A stretch of 64,000 nucleotides of DNA. It comes from Seriola aureovittata (lineage: Eukaryota; Chordata; Actinopteri; Carangiformes; Carangidae). Below the pieces are notes generated by a model. It was not told the origin of the DNA, did not search any database, and was given only the letters and a program-made list of their open reading frames with translations. The translations under genes and the position numbers were made by a program. Of this stretch, positions 20,891 to 34,239 are shown in pieces (within the stretch, counting starts at the first letter, position 1; each line of letters opens with the position of its first letter). The stretch spans positions 24,343,276-24,407,275 of the forward strand of contig NC_079379.1 in NCBI RefSeq assembly GCF_021018895.1. Direction: 5' to 3'.

Positions 20891-22294
20891 GTGTTTCGGC
20901 AGCGACGCTGGCCTTTTAATAAATATCAAAATGTCACATATAGCTCCTTAAAGTGCCACCGGCTCCTGCTCCACCGGACCAGACACATGTTCATGTTTTA
21001 TTTCTCCAGGAGCGATTCATTTTTTCTTATGTCACCGGCGGAGCCTTTAAAAAAAACCCTAAATAATTTTTTCAATCTGGTTCCAGTGGAGGATTTTCCT
21101 GCCACATGACAATTTAATTGCCTCTTAAAAACAAAACAGAACATTTTTTAATGTATGAGCGCACGGCGAGTTCAGTTGTAAAGCACCTTTCAACAACAAC
21201 GCACAACAAGACGTTAAAGAATGCGAATAAACAGCTTTTCAAAATAAAATAAATAAAACACAAGATGAAAAGAACCTGTTATGGAATAAAACAGAATAAA
21301 CAAAAAGATTTGAATAAATATAACTAGATTTAATTTATTAATTAACACTAGTATACACAAATGTAATAAATAGTTTAGTAGAATAAGGCGTATATTGTGA
21401 GCAGATTTAAGGATATTTTACGTATTTATTAATGCAAAATATTTGTTAACAATTGTGTGATACAATTTTAGCGGATTACTTTATTGTCAATAATTATCTG
21501 TTTATACAGCTGTAACAGGAGGAGTTATAGCGTTAACAAATTCATTATTAGTGTGTTATAAACAATCAAACAAATGTTTATATAATTTTTTCTAATGTTA
21601 AATCGAGGAACTTAAAGTAAAGTGTCATGAGATTAAACAGGAACGTTTTAATTCTTGATTTAAAAGACTTCCAGCAGCAGACATGACCCGGACCAGCAGG
21701 GAGGTCCGAGCGGGTCGAAAACGCAGCAGCGGACCACAAACATGTTCCTGGCTGTGAAACATTCAGCGTTTTATAGACCACAAATGGAAACTGATTCTGA
21801 TGTAATCCACTCTGCTGGTGTAAGGGAGGACTCTGGCTGCTGGGCCCTTAATCAGCTGCAGCATCTGACACCAGAGAACAAGTCAAACCTGCTGGTCCGA
21901 GTCATTTATAAAAGTCTTCTTGAGAACAAAGGACTTTAATTCTTTCTTTATTTTGAAAGAATGAGGATGTTAAAGTTTAGCTCTGAATCTACAGTTACAC
22001 TCAGATCCCAGAGTCGCTTTGTGTCTTTACTGTCAGTGTTTTAATTCAAGGGGCACTGAGGTGTAATTATTTTTATATATATATATTTTGATTTTTTACC
22101 CGGATATTTTTACCCCAATATCCATGTTTTATATATAAATATTATATATTATATATTATAAATTAGAATGAAATAATCAGCAAAGGGGCTCCAGAAAAAC
22201 GCCTATAAAGTCGAATTATTATTAATTAATTTAGTCTATTATTTAATTTTATTTGCTGCTGTCCTTATCTCACGTTACCTTCTCCTCATGACGC

Positions 22295-22450
22295 TGAACA
22301 ATGTGCAAAATCATATTGTGATTGTGTGAATATGAATCAACATTTGTGCGTTTCATTTTCACTGAAAAAAAATATAAAAAATTCTGATAATGTGATTTTT
22401 GTTGGGGCTTTGTACCAAACAACCTTTATAAAAAAAATAGATATATCATG
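22295..22450 (+). mobile_element. 'GGGCTGCACGATAT' family, partial copy 2
   Basis: It shares with copy 1 the order 'tttcactgaaaaaa', 'aatgtgatttttgt', 'ttgtaccaaacaa'. The terminal motif is not visible. Confidence 0.45.
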
Positions 22451-22889
22451 TCTTTATCTTCTAAAAATAACAAATATCTTATTTATTATTTTTTGCTTAA
22501 CACGGATATGTTGACATAAATAGAAACTTTCAATGTATAATGTTGTATATTTTTCATATATTTTCTGGGAACAATGATAATCTGAGGTCAAAAGTTTAAC
22601 ATGAATACTGGGCTTCAACAGAGATGCTAACTGAATAAATGGAACTGTACAGGATCAATTTCATTTAATTTTCTTTTACTTATTTTAAAGATGTTTACAT
22701 AAACCTCTATATGGATTTACTTTAAATTTTAAAATGAAGGGCTTTAGTTCCTAAATGAATGTAAGGGAAACAATCGAAAAATAACTTCAGACTCTGTAGA
22801 TTTATGTATTTGTAGCAGGATCCATGTCGACTGTTCTGTTTCTTCAGGTTGCAGTGTAGAGTTTTACCCTGTCAGTGTTTTCAGGAACT

Positions 22890-22937
22890 CAGAGAAGAAA
22901 AGAAAAGAAAAGGAAAGAAAAGAAAAGAAAAGGAAAA
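22890..22937. repeat. (AAAAG)n microsatellite
   Basis: About nine AAAAG-type units, with two AAAGG variants. Confidence 0.9.
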
Positions 22938-23240
22938 AGTCCTGACTGCTTGAATGATCATGTTTTAAGATTGTGGATACCGGCAGAATTAATGACTTCA
23001 GTCTAAAAATATCAGCCAACAAAAGCAAATATCAAACGAGTCCCGTACAATGATTGGGTGATATTTAGTTTAGAGTCTGAGACAGTGTTTGAAATATATC
23101 TCTGCAGAATGTTATGAAGCTGGGACACAGACAGTACGTATGGATCAATGAGGCATTTACATTTGTCACCGCTGGGATCGACTATATTTTATACAATTTT
23201 ACTTCCTACATGTGCGCTCTGTAGACTGTTTTAAATTGAG

Positions 23241-23752
23241 TTAAAGCTCCATATTTTCTTCTTCTTCTGTGTTTTATTTTGAAGTGTTGATCTATAAGAA
23301 GATATATTTGTGGTTTTAAGAACCAGAAACCATCTCAGTGTAGTTTTACATCTCCTCTCTCAGGCTTCTCTCTGCAGCTCTAGTAACAACAGGTCGGTGA
23401 GCCAATCAGAAGAGAGGAGGCTCTGAGCCTCTCTTCTGATTGGCTCACTGTTTCCTGAGTGCTCCAATAAAAATATAGCAGATTTCAGATGAAAACACTC
23501 AGAGAAACCAAATCCTGTAAAGGTTTGGATGGTGGGTCCAGGTGGGCGGGGCTTGGTGACTGCTTTGTTGTGACATCACAAAGTTCCAGAAGTCCTGACG
23601 GCTGGTTTTAAGGCTCAGTTTCTGAATACAGGCTGTGTGCATTTCTCTGTGGACTGAGGCTTTGATACTTTCACAGTATTAATATAGAAGCTAGAGCTGA
23701 TCTATAATCACACTACACATGGACACAGACCTTTACACTGGAGGAGCTTTAA
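23241..23752 (+). mobile_element. TTAA-type MITE family, copy B (complete reference copy, 512 bp)
   Basis: Both ends are intact: TTAAAGCTCC at the left and GGAGCTTTAA at the right. This gives 10-bp inverted termini with a TTAA tetranucleotide at each outer edge, the pattern expected of piggyBac-type insertion into TTAA. The internal hairpin lies at 23399-23446, with 19-bp perfect arms (GAGCCAATCAGAAGAGAGG and its complement). It is non-coding. The piggyBac assignment is inference from the TTAA ends only. Confidence 0.8.
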
Positions 23753-25404
23753 TGAACAACGATCTGTAACCACCTCTTCAGTATCTGAGCACATCGGTTT
23801 ATTGGTGACCAGCTGGGTTGGGTGGGAGTGGAAGTTCAGCTGGAACATTATGAGTTTTGAATTGGATTTTTTCCCCTTGTTGGCCACACCCGTCACAGAG
23901 CAGCCGGTTCACTTCTTTTAACTGTTTTCTAAAGAGCCAGCGTCAGAGAATCCAGCTCCATCTCAAAGTGCTGGCGGACCTGCTCTGTGCTTTTAAGGCC
24001 ATGAATTCCTGCGGATTAAAAAGAAACCTCTCACATTTTAACGGCCTTATTCCTCTTCCTGCGTTCCTTTGCTGAGCTTTCCCGTCTATCATCTGCTTTT
24101 ATGGCTGTCTTAGCTGCTCAGTCAGTTTTTATGAAAGCTTTGAAGTGGCTTGCACCTGTTGTGTTTTTGGTGGGTAGAGTGAGAGAGCTTCCCTTCAACA
24201 TGTGGTTTGACCCTCGGCGCTGCAGTCACCCCGGGGTTGCCGTGGGGTCACAGGGGGGGGGGGGGGCAGGAGGAGGGGTCAAGGATGGGTTTGGTCAAAT
24301 GACTTCCCGGGAATCTGTAAACCCAAACACCAGTCGTATAATAATAATTTGACAGTTTATAAAGAAGAAGAAGAAGAAGATATAAAGTCAAGTTTGAGCG
24401 GTTCGTTATGTAAAATGTAGAATAGATTATCCATTTCCCCACCAGACATGAAGTCACATGACTGTTTGTTATTGTTTTTGTTTCTTTTCCTCTTTTCCTT
24501 GCGTTTAAAGCTCCTCTGTGTGTCCCTCTCCATAAAACCCATAGTAGAGCAGAGCAAAGCTGCTTCTAATTTGCTGTACTCTGAGTGAACTTTGACTATT
24601 TCCTCTGACTGGGCCTGCTGTATGTGAGCTATGTGCTGGGCACTCCTGCAGAGAAAACCTGGAAGAGAAAAACACTTCCAGACTGGATGGAGCGTCAGCT
24701 GAGTGGAGGAAGAAGAGAGGAGGAGGAGGAGGTGGAGGAGAGGGACGGGATCCACCGACTGCTATTCCTATTCCTCTAATCCTCTTAGGCTATGCCCACC
24801 ACTCCACATCCAAACCACCACAGCTTTCCCCTTAACACAAACCAAATACACAAATACCCCGAGGAGCTGCAGGAAACGCTTCTCTTTCTCTCCTTCTTTT
24901 GTTCCCTTTTCTTCCTGTTTCTGGTGATCTCTTATAATTTCGTCAGGTTTAATTAAATCACTGCGATTTTAACGCTCTAGTGCGCGGTTGATTTTGAAAT
25001 TAAAATGAAGCCTTGGACTTTAAACACGCCGTCGTTTCCTTTATTTGCAGCAGAAACGCAGCTCTGTCCTAATTTCCAATGTGGCGTCATTGTGTGAAAT
25101 TGCCTGTGTGCTGCGACAGACTTTGCTTCAGGTTGTTTGCCATCTGTTGTGTGGACCATGTAACTTAACATGTTGTCAGACAGAGGGAACTGGATACAAG
25201 GATGTGGTTTTATTTAGGTGCGGCTCTGCAGTTTATTTCTCTATAATGTACAAGTACCCTCACATCCTGCCTCACACTGCTCGTTCTGGGTGTTGGGGGC
25301 TGATTGTGGTGCCTGTATTTGGAGGGAAGCTGCCAACAGATCAAACACAGTCTAATGACCATATTTGAGCTAAAACGTTCCAAAGGTTTCGGGTGATCTG
25401 ATCT

Positions 25405-25497
25405 GAGCCGAATGGTTAGGATGCATACCACATGGGCTCTAATACTCCGAACGGCGAGTTCCCGGTCCGACTCCCGGCTGGTCGCATCATTTGCTGC
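25405..25497 (+). mobile_element. tRNA-derived SINE head (partial)
   Basis: An A-box-like 'tggttaggatgcat' is followed about 40 bases later by a B-box-like GGTCCGACTCCCGGC, the spacing of a tRNA-type RNA polymerase III promoter. It ends in 'catcatttgctgcc', resembling the junction to the SINE body, and then abuts the DR1/ERE repeat. There is no tRNA cloverleaf end, so it is not a tRNA gene. Confidence 0.55.
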
Positions 25498-25925
25498 CTA
25501 GTTTCAGGTTACAACCCTGTTTTATCCAGAGACGTATAAAATATTAACCATTTGTGTGAATAATGTCATAATTGCTGTGTCAAGTCTTGAGTATTTGCTA
25601 AAAAAAAAAAAAAAAGTGTTTTCTGAGATCACATGACCTTGACCTTTGACCTTTGACCATTACTTTGTCCTTGAGTCCAAATGAGCAATTGGACCAAATT
25701 TGAAGAGATTCCCACTGGGTGATGCGGAGATATTGCGTTCAAAAGGCCCAAAATCATGTTTTGTGAGGTCACCATGACCTTGACCTTTGACCCCCCAAAA
25801 TTTTATCAGTTCATCCTGGAGTCCTAGTGAATTTTTGTGCCAAATATGAAGGAGTTCCGTGAAGGCATTACAGAGATATCGTGTCCACGGGAATCGGGCG
25901 GACAGACAGACGACCTGAATCTTCC
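25498..25925 (-). repeat. DR1/ERE-bearing repeat, copy 4 (two units)
   Basis: The plus strand shows the complement of the family: 'tgaccttgacctttgacctt' and, in the second unit, AGGTCA-CCA-TGACCT (25766-25780), a perfect inverted repeat with 3-base spacer. This is followed by TGACCT-T-TGACCC (DR1). It shares its outer part ('agtttcaggtt', 'aaccatttgtgtgaa', 'cataattgctgtg') with the copy at 49545. Confidence 0.8.
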
Positions 25926-26821
25926 ATGTACTGACGTTTATGGGTTTAATGAAAGAAAGAAAGAATAATCTTTATTTACGTTGCATATTTTACAGCAGAG
26001 CCGTCTGCAGACGCGTTGAACACACGCTAAAACAGGCGATGTTGTCACGGTAACAAGCCTGAGCCGCATGAGGAAAATGCAGCTATTTTTAGAGCTAAAT
26101 TATACAAACTAATGTCCGATGATTTCAAAATAAAATATGACGTAATGGAACTTTCAGCAGTAATATATGTTTATGTTTCTGCGTCATACATTTTATCCAG
26201 AGTTTACATTTTTGTTTTTCCTGTCATTGAGTAGTTTTTAATTATTGGTTTTGTTCATTCTTTGATCGGACCTGCTCACTGCGACCCAAAAGGAAGCTGG
26301 AGTGTAAACCTGTCAGTTGATTAAGAATATTAATTAGAATGAATTTTAATTTTAATTGTTGTGGAGAATATTTCCATTTAGAACAGGTAATGGAAAATGT
26401 GTAATATGATCAGATATTTTACTGATGCCGTTTGTGATTCAGTTTTAGATCCCTGATCATTTGTAATAATTTAATCAGACAGATGTGTTTGTGTTTCAGA
26501 ACCACGGATGTTCTCTCAGTCTGGAACAGGCCTGGTTTTAAATATCAACGGCTATTTACAGACTGTGTGGGCTACAACGCAAAGAAAGTTTCATTCTAAT
26601 TCACAATAATTCACTGCGTTTGCAATTAGGTTGGCAAACTCATTAAAATATGAAATTTTAATATCAGTGTATATGATGGAATAGTGGCGTGAGAAGATGC
26701 CAGCTAATTTACAAAAAGTGTGACTTTTTGGTTGAACTGTATTTACTGTGTTTCCTAACATTTCCTGTGCAATGAGGGATAATTATCTCTTAAAATGATT
26801 AATAATAATCTGGCAAAACTG

Positions 26822-27238
26822 TTAAAGCTCCTCCAGTGTAAAGGTGTGTGTCCATGTGTAGTGTGGTTATAGATCAGCTCTAGCTTCTATATTAATACTG
26901 TGAAAGTATCAAAGCCTCAGTCCACAGAGAAATGCACACAGCCTGTATTCAGAAACTGAGCCTTAAAACCAGCCGTCAGGACTTCTGGAACTTTGTGATG
27001 TCACAACAAAGCAGTCACCAAGCCCCGCCCACCTGGACCCACCATCCAAACCTTGCAGGATTTGGTTTCTCTGAATGTTTTTTTACCTGAAATTTGCTTT
27101 ATTTTTATTGGATCATTCAGAAAACAGTCAGCCAATCAGAGGAGCGGCTCAGAGCCTCCTCTCTTCTGATTGGCTCACCGACCTGTTGTTACTAGAGCTC
27201 CAGAGAGAAGCCTGAGAGAGTTTTAAAGAGCGCTTTAA
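26822..27238 (-). mobile_element. TTAA-type MITE family, copy D (internally shortened)
   Basis: It begins TTAAAGCTCCTCCAG and follows copies B and C through the hairpin, then breaks at 'cctgagagag' and reaches 'agcgctttaa'. It therefore probably lost about 60-90 bp near its distal end. It is in inverse orientation to copy B, 3.1 kb away. Confidence 0.7.
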
Positions 27239-28890
27239 ATTTTTTTAAAGTAACAAAAGTACAAAAATACCCAAGTTGTTGCAGGCAGTGGCACATGATT
27301 GACAAAGCTGCACCAGCACCACGCCATGATGAGATTATCAGACCACGTCTTCATGTTGTCCGTGGAGATAAAACTGAAAGAGTAAAGCTGTCAGTTCATG
27401 TACACCTTCATCAGCTGTGTGTTTTTCTGAGCTCATCCCTCACACTGACTGATATTTAACAAAAGACAGTATCAGTAGCTGCGTGTATCAGAGCTGTCCT
27501 TTTGTCAGCGGGCTCAGTCCCGGTGGACAGAGCAATCAGAGGAGCTGTTTTCTTTAGACTTTCCCCTCATTCAGCCTGCAGCCTCCAGCAGGGAGTGTGT
27601 GCTTTCCTGTTTGACCCCTCTGGTAGGTTCAGCCAGAGGCTAAGGGTTCAGCAGCCGTGGCAGCCACACATTTTTCTCTGCCTGCTCTTAAGCCAGACTC
27701 GCCGTATGCGCTTGTCTGTCACCAGCCTTTATTCCTCTAATGGAGCTTTCTCTGTATGTTAACATGCAGGGAAGTCGACTCAAAGTTTAATCATGCAGAA
27801 AATGGAAAAAGGCTCCCCTGCACCTGATAGGGCCTATACACTACCGTACAGGTACCCTTTGACCACCCCCATGCACTCATCCACACACACACACACACAC
27901 ACACGGGCTCTGAGGTGGTGTAATGCGTCTACGTTTATGCATCCCATCTGTCTGCAGGTGGTCACGCTGCCTCCCAGATGCAGCCATGAGTTTCAAATAG
28001 GCAGTGGGGTTGAATTGTTGGCGCAGCCTCTCCTCATTGTGGGACTACCCAGCTATCACAAATGTTCCCGAGGCATATCAGTGGCAAAAGTTGTTTTTTG
28101 CTCCAGTAGTCATACATCCTCATCAGCATCACCTGATGTGAGCACCTTGTTTCACTTATTGTATGTTTGATACGGGAGCTTCTGTGATATTGTGATTTGT
28201 GGAAAGGGGAGAAAGGGATGAATGGAGCTTTTGGGGGAAAATGAGGCACTTCTTTTATTCAGGCAAGCAACCGTTCACACACACTGAGCTGCATCATCAT
28301 GAAATGAAATAATCAAAGTAATTGCTAGCTGCTGCGCAAGTTTAAACACAACATCAATAAAATTCCAAGAAGGTGAAATAGAGAGATTAGGAAGAAGAAG
28401 AATTATAGTAAAACAAAAATAGAGCATGGTCACTTTTTTACCTGTTTTGCTGCGAGCTTCTGGCAGCCAGTGCTAGCTGGTTAGCATGCTAACTTCAATA
28501 GAAGAAGAGAAGTGATAGAAATAGAAAAACTCCTTTAAAAGATTAAACTTTATGCAGCTGTGAGGATTTTCATTCTTTGTGTTCATCAACAGCGCTCTAT
28601 ATTTAGTGTCCTCTACTGTAAACTTTATATATAATATCTCAATATATGTAACGTTCATCCATCCATTAGCTGTACCTGCTTATCCATGAGGTTTCCACCA
28701 TTACATCTTTCCATCCACTTAAAGCTGAAGGTAGTTGAAGACTCGAGGAGAGACAAAGGTTGGCCCCCGTGCAGTGTTCTCACCTGTTTCATCGCCATGT
28801 TTGACGGTCACCTCAGACAAACTAATATGGCTGAAAATGTGAGAGATGTGAAGCCCATCAATCAATCTTTGACCTCAACCCGTCAGGGGT

Positions 28891-29345
28891 TTGAATCAGG
28901 TGACGCCAAAAGACTCGTACCCCTTGCCATTTGTTGACGAGTCACTTGACTGGGGAAGTCATTTCCTCGGTCCACTTCAATTCCACTTCATCCAGGACTT
29001 CACCTGCCATGTTGAGCCACGTGCCCACCGGGATAGATGCACCTTTTTCATTAGGATGACGACGAATATCAGGAAGCCATGGAGGTTTCGAAAAAATTGC
29101 ATCACATCAGCACCTTTCTCGAGGTTCCCCGATTTCACACGCCCCGTTTTTCATTTCGTTCATGCTGATGCTTGCAACCTTGGCTTCGGAAACAGCCTTA
29201 ACACTGAAGATGAGGCGGGTTGGTGGGAAGTTGTTGTGACATCTCATGGTTCCTATCTTGCCCTAGAAAAACCACTGGGAATACACAGGCGTGGATTTTG
29301 TTGGTGCACGGCCCTGCACTTCGTCTGGACGTGCCTACTTGCTAG
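28891..29345 (+). pseudogene. Ty3/gypsy retrotransposon pol fragment (reverse transcriptase/RNase H)
   Basis: An open stretch of about 150 codons contains 'KDSYPLPFVDESLD', which matches the KDxYPLPxIDxxLD motif at the start of the palm in Ty3/gypsy reverse transcriptases. It is followed at once by an RT/RNase H connection-like 'IQDFTCHVEP', then 'FVHADACNLGFG', matching the family's RNase H start, and 'EKPLGIHRR'. The catalytic YxDD region between these parts is absent, so the fragment is internally deleted. Residue changes and slips break the remainder. It has no LTRs, integrase or gag nearby and is a dead intronic fossil. Confidence 0.7.
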
Positions 29346-29847
29346 CTGTTAATCTAAATTTTAAAAGTTACAGAAATATAATACAAGTCACCATCTGTGA
29401 AATTACAGTAATTTTTGCTGTTTTCAATGATAAAAACACATTTATTTAATATATTATTTAATGTTTTTGTTGCAAAAACTTCCATAATTAAATAAGATAT
29501 AAGATATATACTTATTTTACTGGTAATTGTTGCTAATTATATATAAGGAGTATTAAACTTGAATTTTACAGTTTCATCTATTAAATAAATAAAAATATTT
29601 TTGGTGAAATTATAATAAATCTGCAAATGTATGAATCAATGTATGAATTCTTTTATAGTTATTCACAGTTACAGGTTTTTTTTTTGTTATTTTACATTAT
29701 ATATGTAAATTCAGTTGATATTGATATTTTCATGTTTTAAAAAGCAGGAAAAATAAAGATATTTTTTTCTGTAGCATTTTAAGCAAAGGAAGGAGATTAC
29801 AATGGCACGCGCTTAATATACTTGGATGAAATAATAACACAAAATGC

Positions 29848-29893
<46 letters not shown>
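29848..29893. repeat. (GT)n microsatellite
   Basis: A perfect GT run of about 45 bases in intron 1. Confidence 0.95.
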
Positions 29894-29894
<1 letters not shown>

Positions 29895-30369
29895 TCCCGC
29901 CTCCCTCCCCATCAGATGGCTTTGTGTGTCAGACCGCTGGCTCGTCTCCAGTGTGAAGTCTCATCGTACATCTTTATGTGCAAGCTGCTTCTGACTGCTC
30001 TCTGCCAGCGACAGAGGGAAAGCGTTTGGTGCATTCAGAGCAACGACATGACCTCACTTCAGAGAAAACAAACGTCCGTCTCTCCGTCCTCGTCAATGAA
30101 ACCCGGGTCACGCTGCAGTCGTTGAAGAAATAACGTGGCTGACTTCTCCCAATGAAGTTATTTATTCTCAGATGAACACCGCTTTAAATCCACACCAGCA
30201 AACTTTTCTCTAAATCCTAACGCAGCACCATTATGTCAACTTCATGTGAGTCTGCTTAAAGATTTCGCAGAACTTTTAAGCGTTTGATGCCGTCGCTGTT
30301 TCATAACAAGTCACAGAGACTTTTCCTTGCCGCCCAAACTTCTCCTCAAACTCAGATAAGAGTGAGAAT

Positions 30370-30700
30370 TGATAGATTTTAATTAACCTTCCTGGTCATT
30401 TTGCTTTCTCATCCCTTATTCCAGAGGTAACATTTATCCTCGTGTACAGCGCTGTGTGTGCCGCCGACTTGTTAAGTCTTCCCTCGAGTCACTGAAGTTG
30501 CCAAATGCAAAGCTGCAAATTCGACGTGCGCAAAAAGTCACACAGGGAGAATGTAGCAGGAGATTAGATTAAACCGCCAGGTAATTCCATGCAAGGACGA
30601 TGGTCCAGTAATTATAAGAGCTTGTCCCTTACCATCAGTAATTGAGTTTACTCTGATGAAGTACGGAAGAATGTAATCTAATCAGCAGAGATGCTGGAGA
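30370..30700. other. Candidate conserved non-coding element in intron 1
   Basis: A repeat-free island with homeobox-like cores ('gattttaattaacctt', 'cagtaattgagttt'), even composition and no coding frame. The inference is from texture only. Confidence 0.3.
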
Positions 30701-30989
30701 GACTGTTCTCCATTTTCTGTGTGGAGAAGTTGTGTTCATGAGGACAGCAGCTGGGTCTCAGCACAGATTCAAGATCTGGTACATTTTCACTTCAGGATGC
30801 TAAGTGTGCTGTGATTGCTGGCCTCTATGTTGAAGCATTGTTAGTATTTTTGTATCTGAAGATTACAAATTAAAAGCCCATAGATAAACAGGGTTGTGTA
30901 ATGTGTCCTCGAACTGCTTTCTGGGATTTGTTTTTCTGTTGACCTTTCACTTCTTCTTCCACATTCTTCAGAAAGCTTTTTATCTTGGT

Positions 30990-31394
30990 TCATTAGAGAG
31001 GAACAGGCTTCTGTCTGGAGCTCTAGCAACAACAGGTCAGTGAGCCAATCAGAAGAGAGAAGGCTCTGAGCCTCTCTTCTGATTGGCTCACTGTTTTCTG
31101 AGTGATCCAATAAAAATAAAGCAGATTTCAGGTATAAACACTCAAAGAAACTAAATCCTGCAAGGTTTGGATGGTGGATCCAGGTGGGCGGGGCTTGGTG
31201 ACTGCTTTGTTGTGACATCATAAAGTTCCAGAAGTCCTGACGGCTGGTTTTAAGGCTCAGTTTCTGAATACAGGCTGTGAGCATTTCTCTGTGGACTGAG
31301 GCTTTGATACTTTCACAGTATTAATATAGAAGCTAGAGCTGATCTATAATCACACTACACATGGACACAGACCTTTACACTGGAGGAGCTTTAA
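30990..31394 (+). mobile_element. TTAA-type MITE family, copy E (left-truncated)
   Basis: It matches copy B from just before the internal hairpin to the right end GGAGCTTTAA (TTAA 31391-31394). The left part is replaced by unrelated sequence. It lies about 250 bp upstream of coding exon 2. Confidence 0.75.
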
Positions 31395-31575
31395 TTTAAT
31401 TTGGTCTTAACCTGAAGTATTAGTGTGAAAATTTAACTTTAAGACACTAATTCACCCTGAGGGGAACATGAAAGGTCAAATGTCATGGTAGTCCATCCAA
31501 CATTTGCTTAGATATTTTGATGTATTCTCTCTTCATTTTTACATATAAATGTCTTTTCCTAGTTTCATTGTCTAA

Positions 31576-31821
<246 letters not shown>

Positions 31822-33827
31822 TGACATGCTGTGTTTTCTGTCTGTGACGCTGAGGCAAAGGGGCATTCTCACTCTAACTTTCTCCAGAGGGGCTATTGTT
31901 GAACGCTGAAGTGGTTTTCACACAACTGCCTTTGTTTATCCTTCTGAGGGAAGCAGCTGAATGAAAACCAGGAGCTTTGGTTTCTTCACGGTTTCTTTGT
32001 ACTTTTTTAAAACCAAACTGTTTTTTTGTTTTTTTTGTTCTTTCTTCATGGCTAATGTGAAACTGACCCGATCATCAAGATTAAACACAGACTGAATATT
32101 AATAATTACATGTTTCCCTAAAGTTAGTGCGATAAGCTCCTTCCCAGGTTCAGAAAAACACAGGAAACAGAGAAACTCTTCTTCACCTCACGTCACAAGA
32201 TCTCAGAGTTTCATTTAAAAGTTATTGTTTCAGTTTGTGGCCTCAACTTTTCAACCGTGTCCTGGCGGCTCAGCAGTTAGCATCCGCTCTCGTTAGCTCT
32301 GCTGTCTGAAGACATGCTGGTCCTGATATAAGCTAACTGTAAATGCATCTGTGAAAAAGCATGTAAGTGGACCTTGAGTTGGTCACCAATGAATGTTTAC
32401 GGTTAAACTTTTAAACGGTACAATGGATGAACTCGCACGTCTGCAAATGTATTTCCACAATATTGAGAGAACTGGATCTGCGGAAGATGACTGTGGAGCA
32501 CAGTTAAAAAGCTCCAGAAAAAAGCTTGTAAGTGGAACTTGAGTTGGACTTTGTCAAACAAACAAAGTTTATTGTTCACCTGGAAAATGTCCTGCTGCAA
32601 CATTTGCATGTTTATATGCAACTAAACACCGACAGCAAATATCATCATGTTTTCTCTCAACATAATGAGGATATGTTGTTAATTGTTAATTGTTTAAGGA
32701 AGTCACAGGCACATTATGTATTCACAGTCTGTCTTGTAGTGACTACAGTTTTATCAAAAGGCATCGAATCAGCCCTCTAGTGAAGAAATAGTCCTCATGA
32801 ATGTTGTTGATCTGTCTGAACCTGCCCTTTTATATTTCCTGTCCCGTGTGAACCGCTGGATTAGCAGAGAAACATTAACTACAGGATCCGATGCCAAAAC
32901 GCACGGGCTCACAGGTAGACAGACATCTGACCGCCAGCACTTCCTCGTGCCTGGGAGGCCAAATAAAACAAAATGGTTTAGTTTAAAGAACTACTTATAT
33001 TCAGCTTTTTCATGTGTTTGTCACCGGAACGAAAAGCGGAGAGAGTCAGTTACAGCAGAAAGAACGGATGAAGTTACGGGAACTCGTTGTATCAGATTCC
33101 CCCCCGCGGTGTCTTTTTAAAACGATCCCACAGAGCCGGCGACACTTTGTGGAGTTTTCAGAAGGACGTGGTACAAGTGTCAAACGGGCAGGAAGTGCAG
33201 GGGGGGGGGGGGGGGGGGACAAAATGTGAGAGCTGCCTTGACTTTGGAGGATTTCTTGACTTTGGGTCAGCACAGATGAAACTGTCATCTGTTGCATATG
33301 TATGTGCTTCTGGTGGCCCATATGCCTGCACCATTTTTAACAATTCAAATCAGCTCCGTCCACACAGAAAATCTGCTCGTGGGCAACACAGAGACTCAGT
33401 CATGCCAAGATGAAATTAGAATCAAACTCTGGTAATAGCACAACCAACACAGATTAACGCCGTGCTCTGCTGGCGTTCACAGGTTCGGTCTCAGGCTGCA
33501 AAGGTAAATGGAGCGACAGGAAAAGTCATTTATCATTTAAAAATGATCTATGGCTCCAACTTCTTCTTTTACTTACTTGTAAAATGAATATCTTTCATAG
33601 TTTACAGATTTAGGATTATTCAGTCAGTATTGGTTACGGCTATGATCGGCGGTGATGTCGTGACGTCTTTCGGAGCACATGACTCTGTAAACGCACCTTC
33701 CTCTGAGAACGAGCTGCTGCAGCCCTGAAATAAGTTTTAAAAACACACAGTCACCAACTGAAGCTCCGACACTTTACAGGAGCACTGACCCTGAGTCAGC
33801 GCGGCAGCTAGCAGCTCACTCTTTGAA

Positions 33828-33828
<1 letters not shown>

Positions 33829-33863
<35 letters not shown>
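33829..33863. repeat. (GT)n microsatellite
   Basis: A near-perfect GT run. Confidence 0.95.
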
Positions 33864-33866
<3 letters not shown>

Positions 33867-34186
33867 CAGTGTGAAAGGAGTCGGTCACCTTCTTTTAACA
33901 GGTTTACCCGTGTAGTCGCTTTTGAATTTAAAATAAACATATGTTTATGTTATAACTGTGTTTTCAAACTGTTGCGGATATTGTCTGATAGATGTGTATA
34001 AACCATATGATCGGTGTTAATCTGCATCAGTTTTAACTTCAGAGACACGAGGAAATGTTTCTCTGAGAGCCGAGAGAGAAACCAACACATGCTCGGACGC
34101 TCATTACTAAAGCAGCTCTTTACAGAGTGGGCACCGGCCTTCTGTGCAGTGTGAATTTATTAAACTGCTGCATATGCGCAGGCATG

Positions 34187-34188
34187 TG

Positions 34189-34232
<44 letters not shown>
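34187..34232. repeat. (CA)n microsatellite
   Basis: A perfect CA run of about 45 bases. Confidence 0.95.

Positions 34233-34239
<7 letters not shown>

Noticed and set aside
25405..25497. tRNA gene
   Set aside because: Only A- and B-box-like parts are present; no acceptor stem or coherent cloverleaf, and it runs into a repeat. It is a SINE head.
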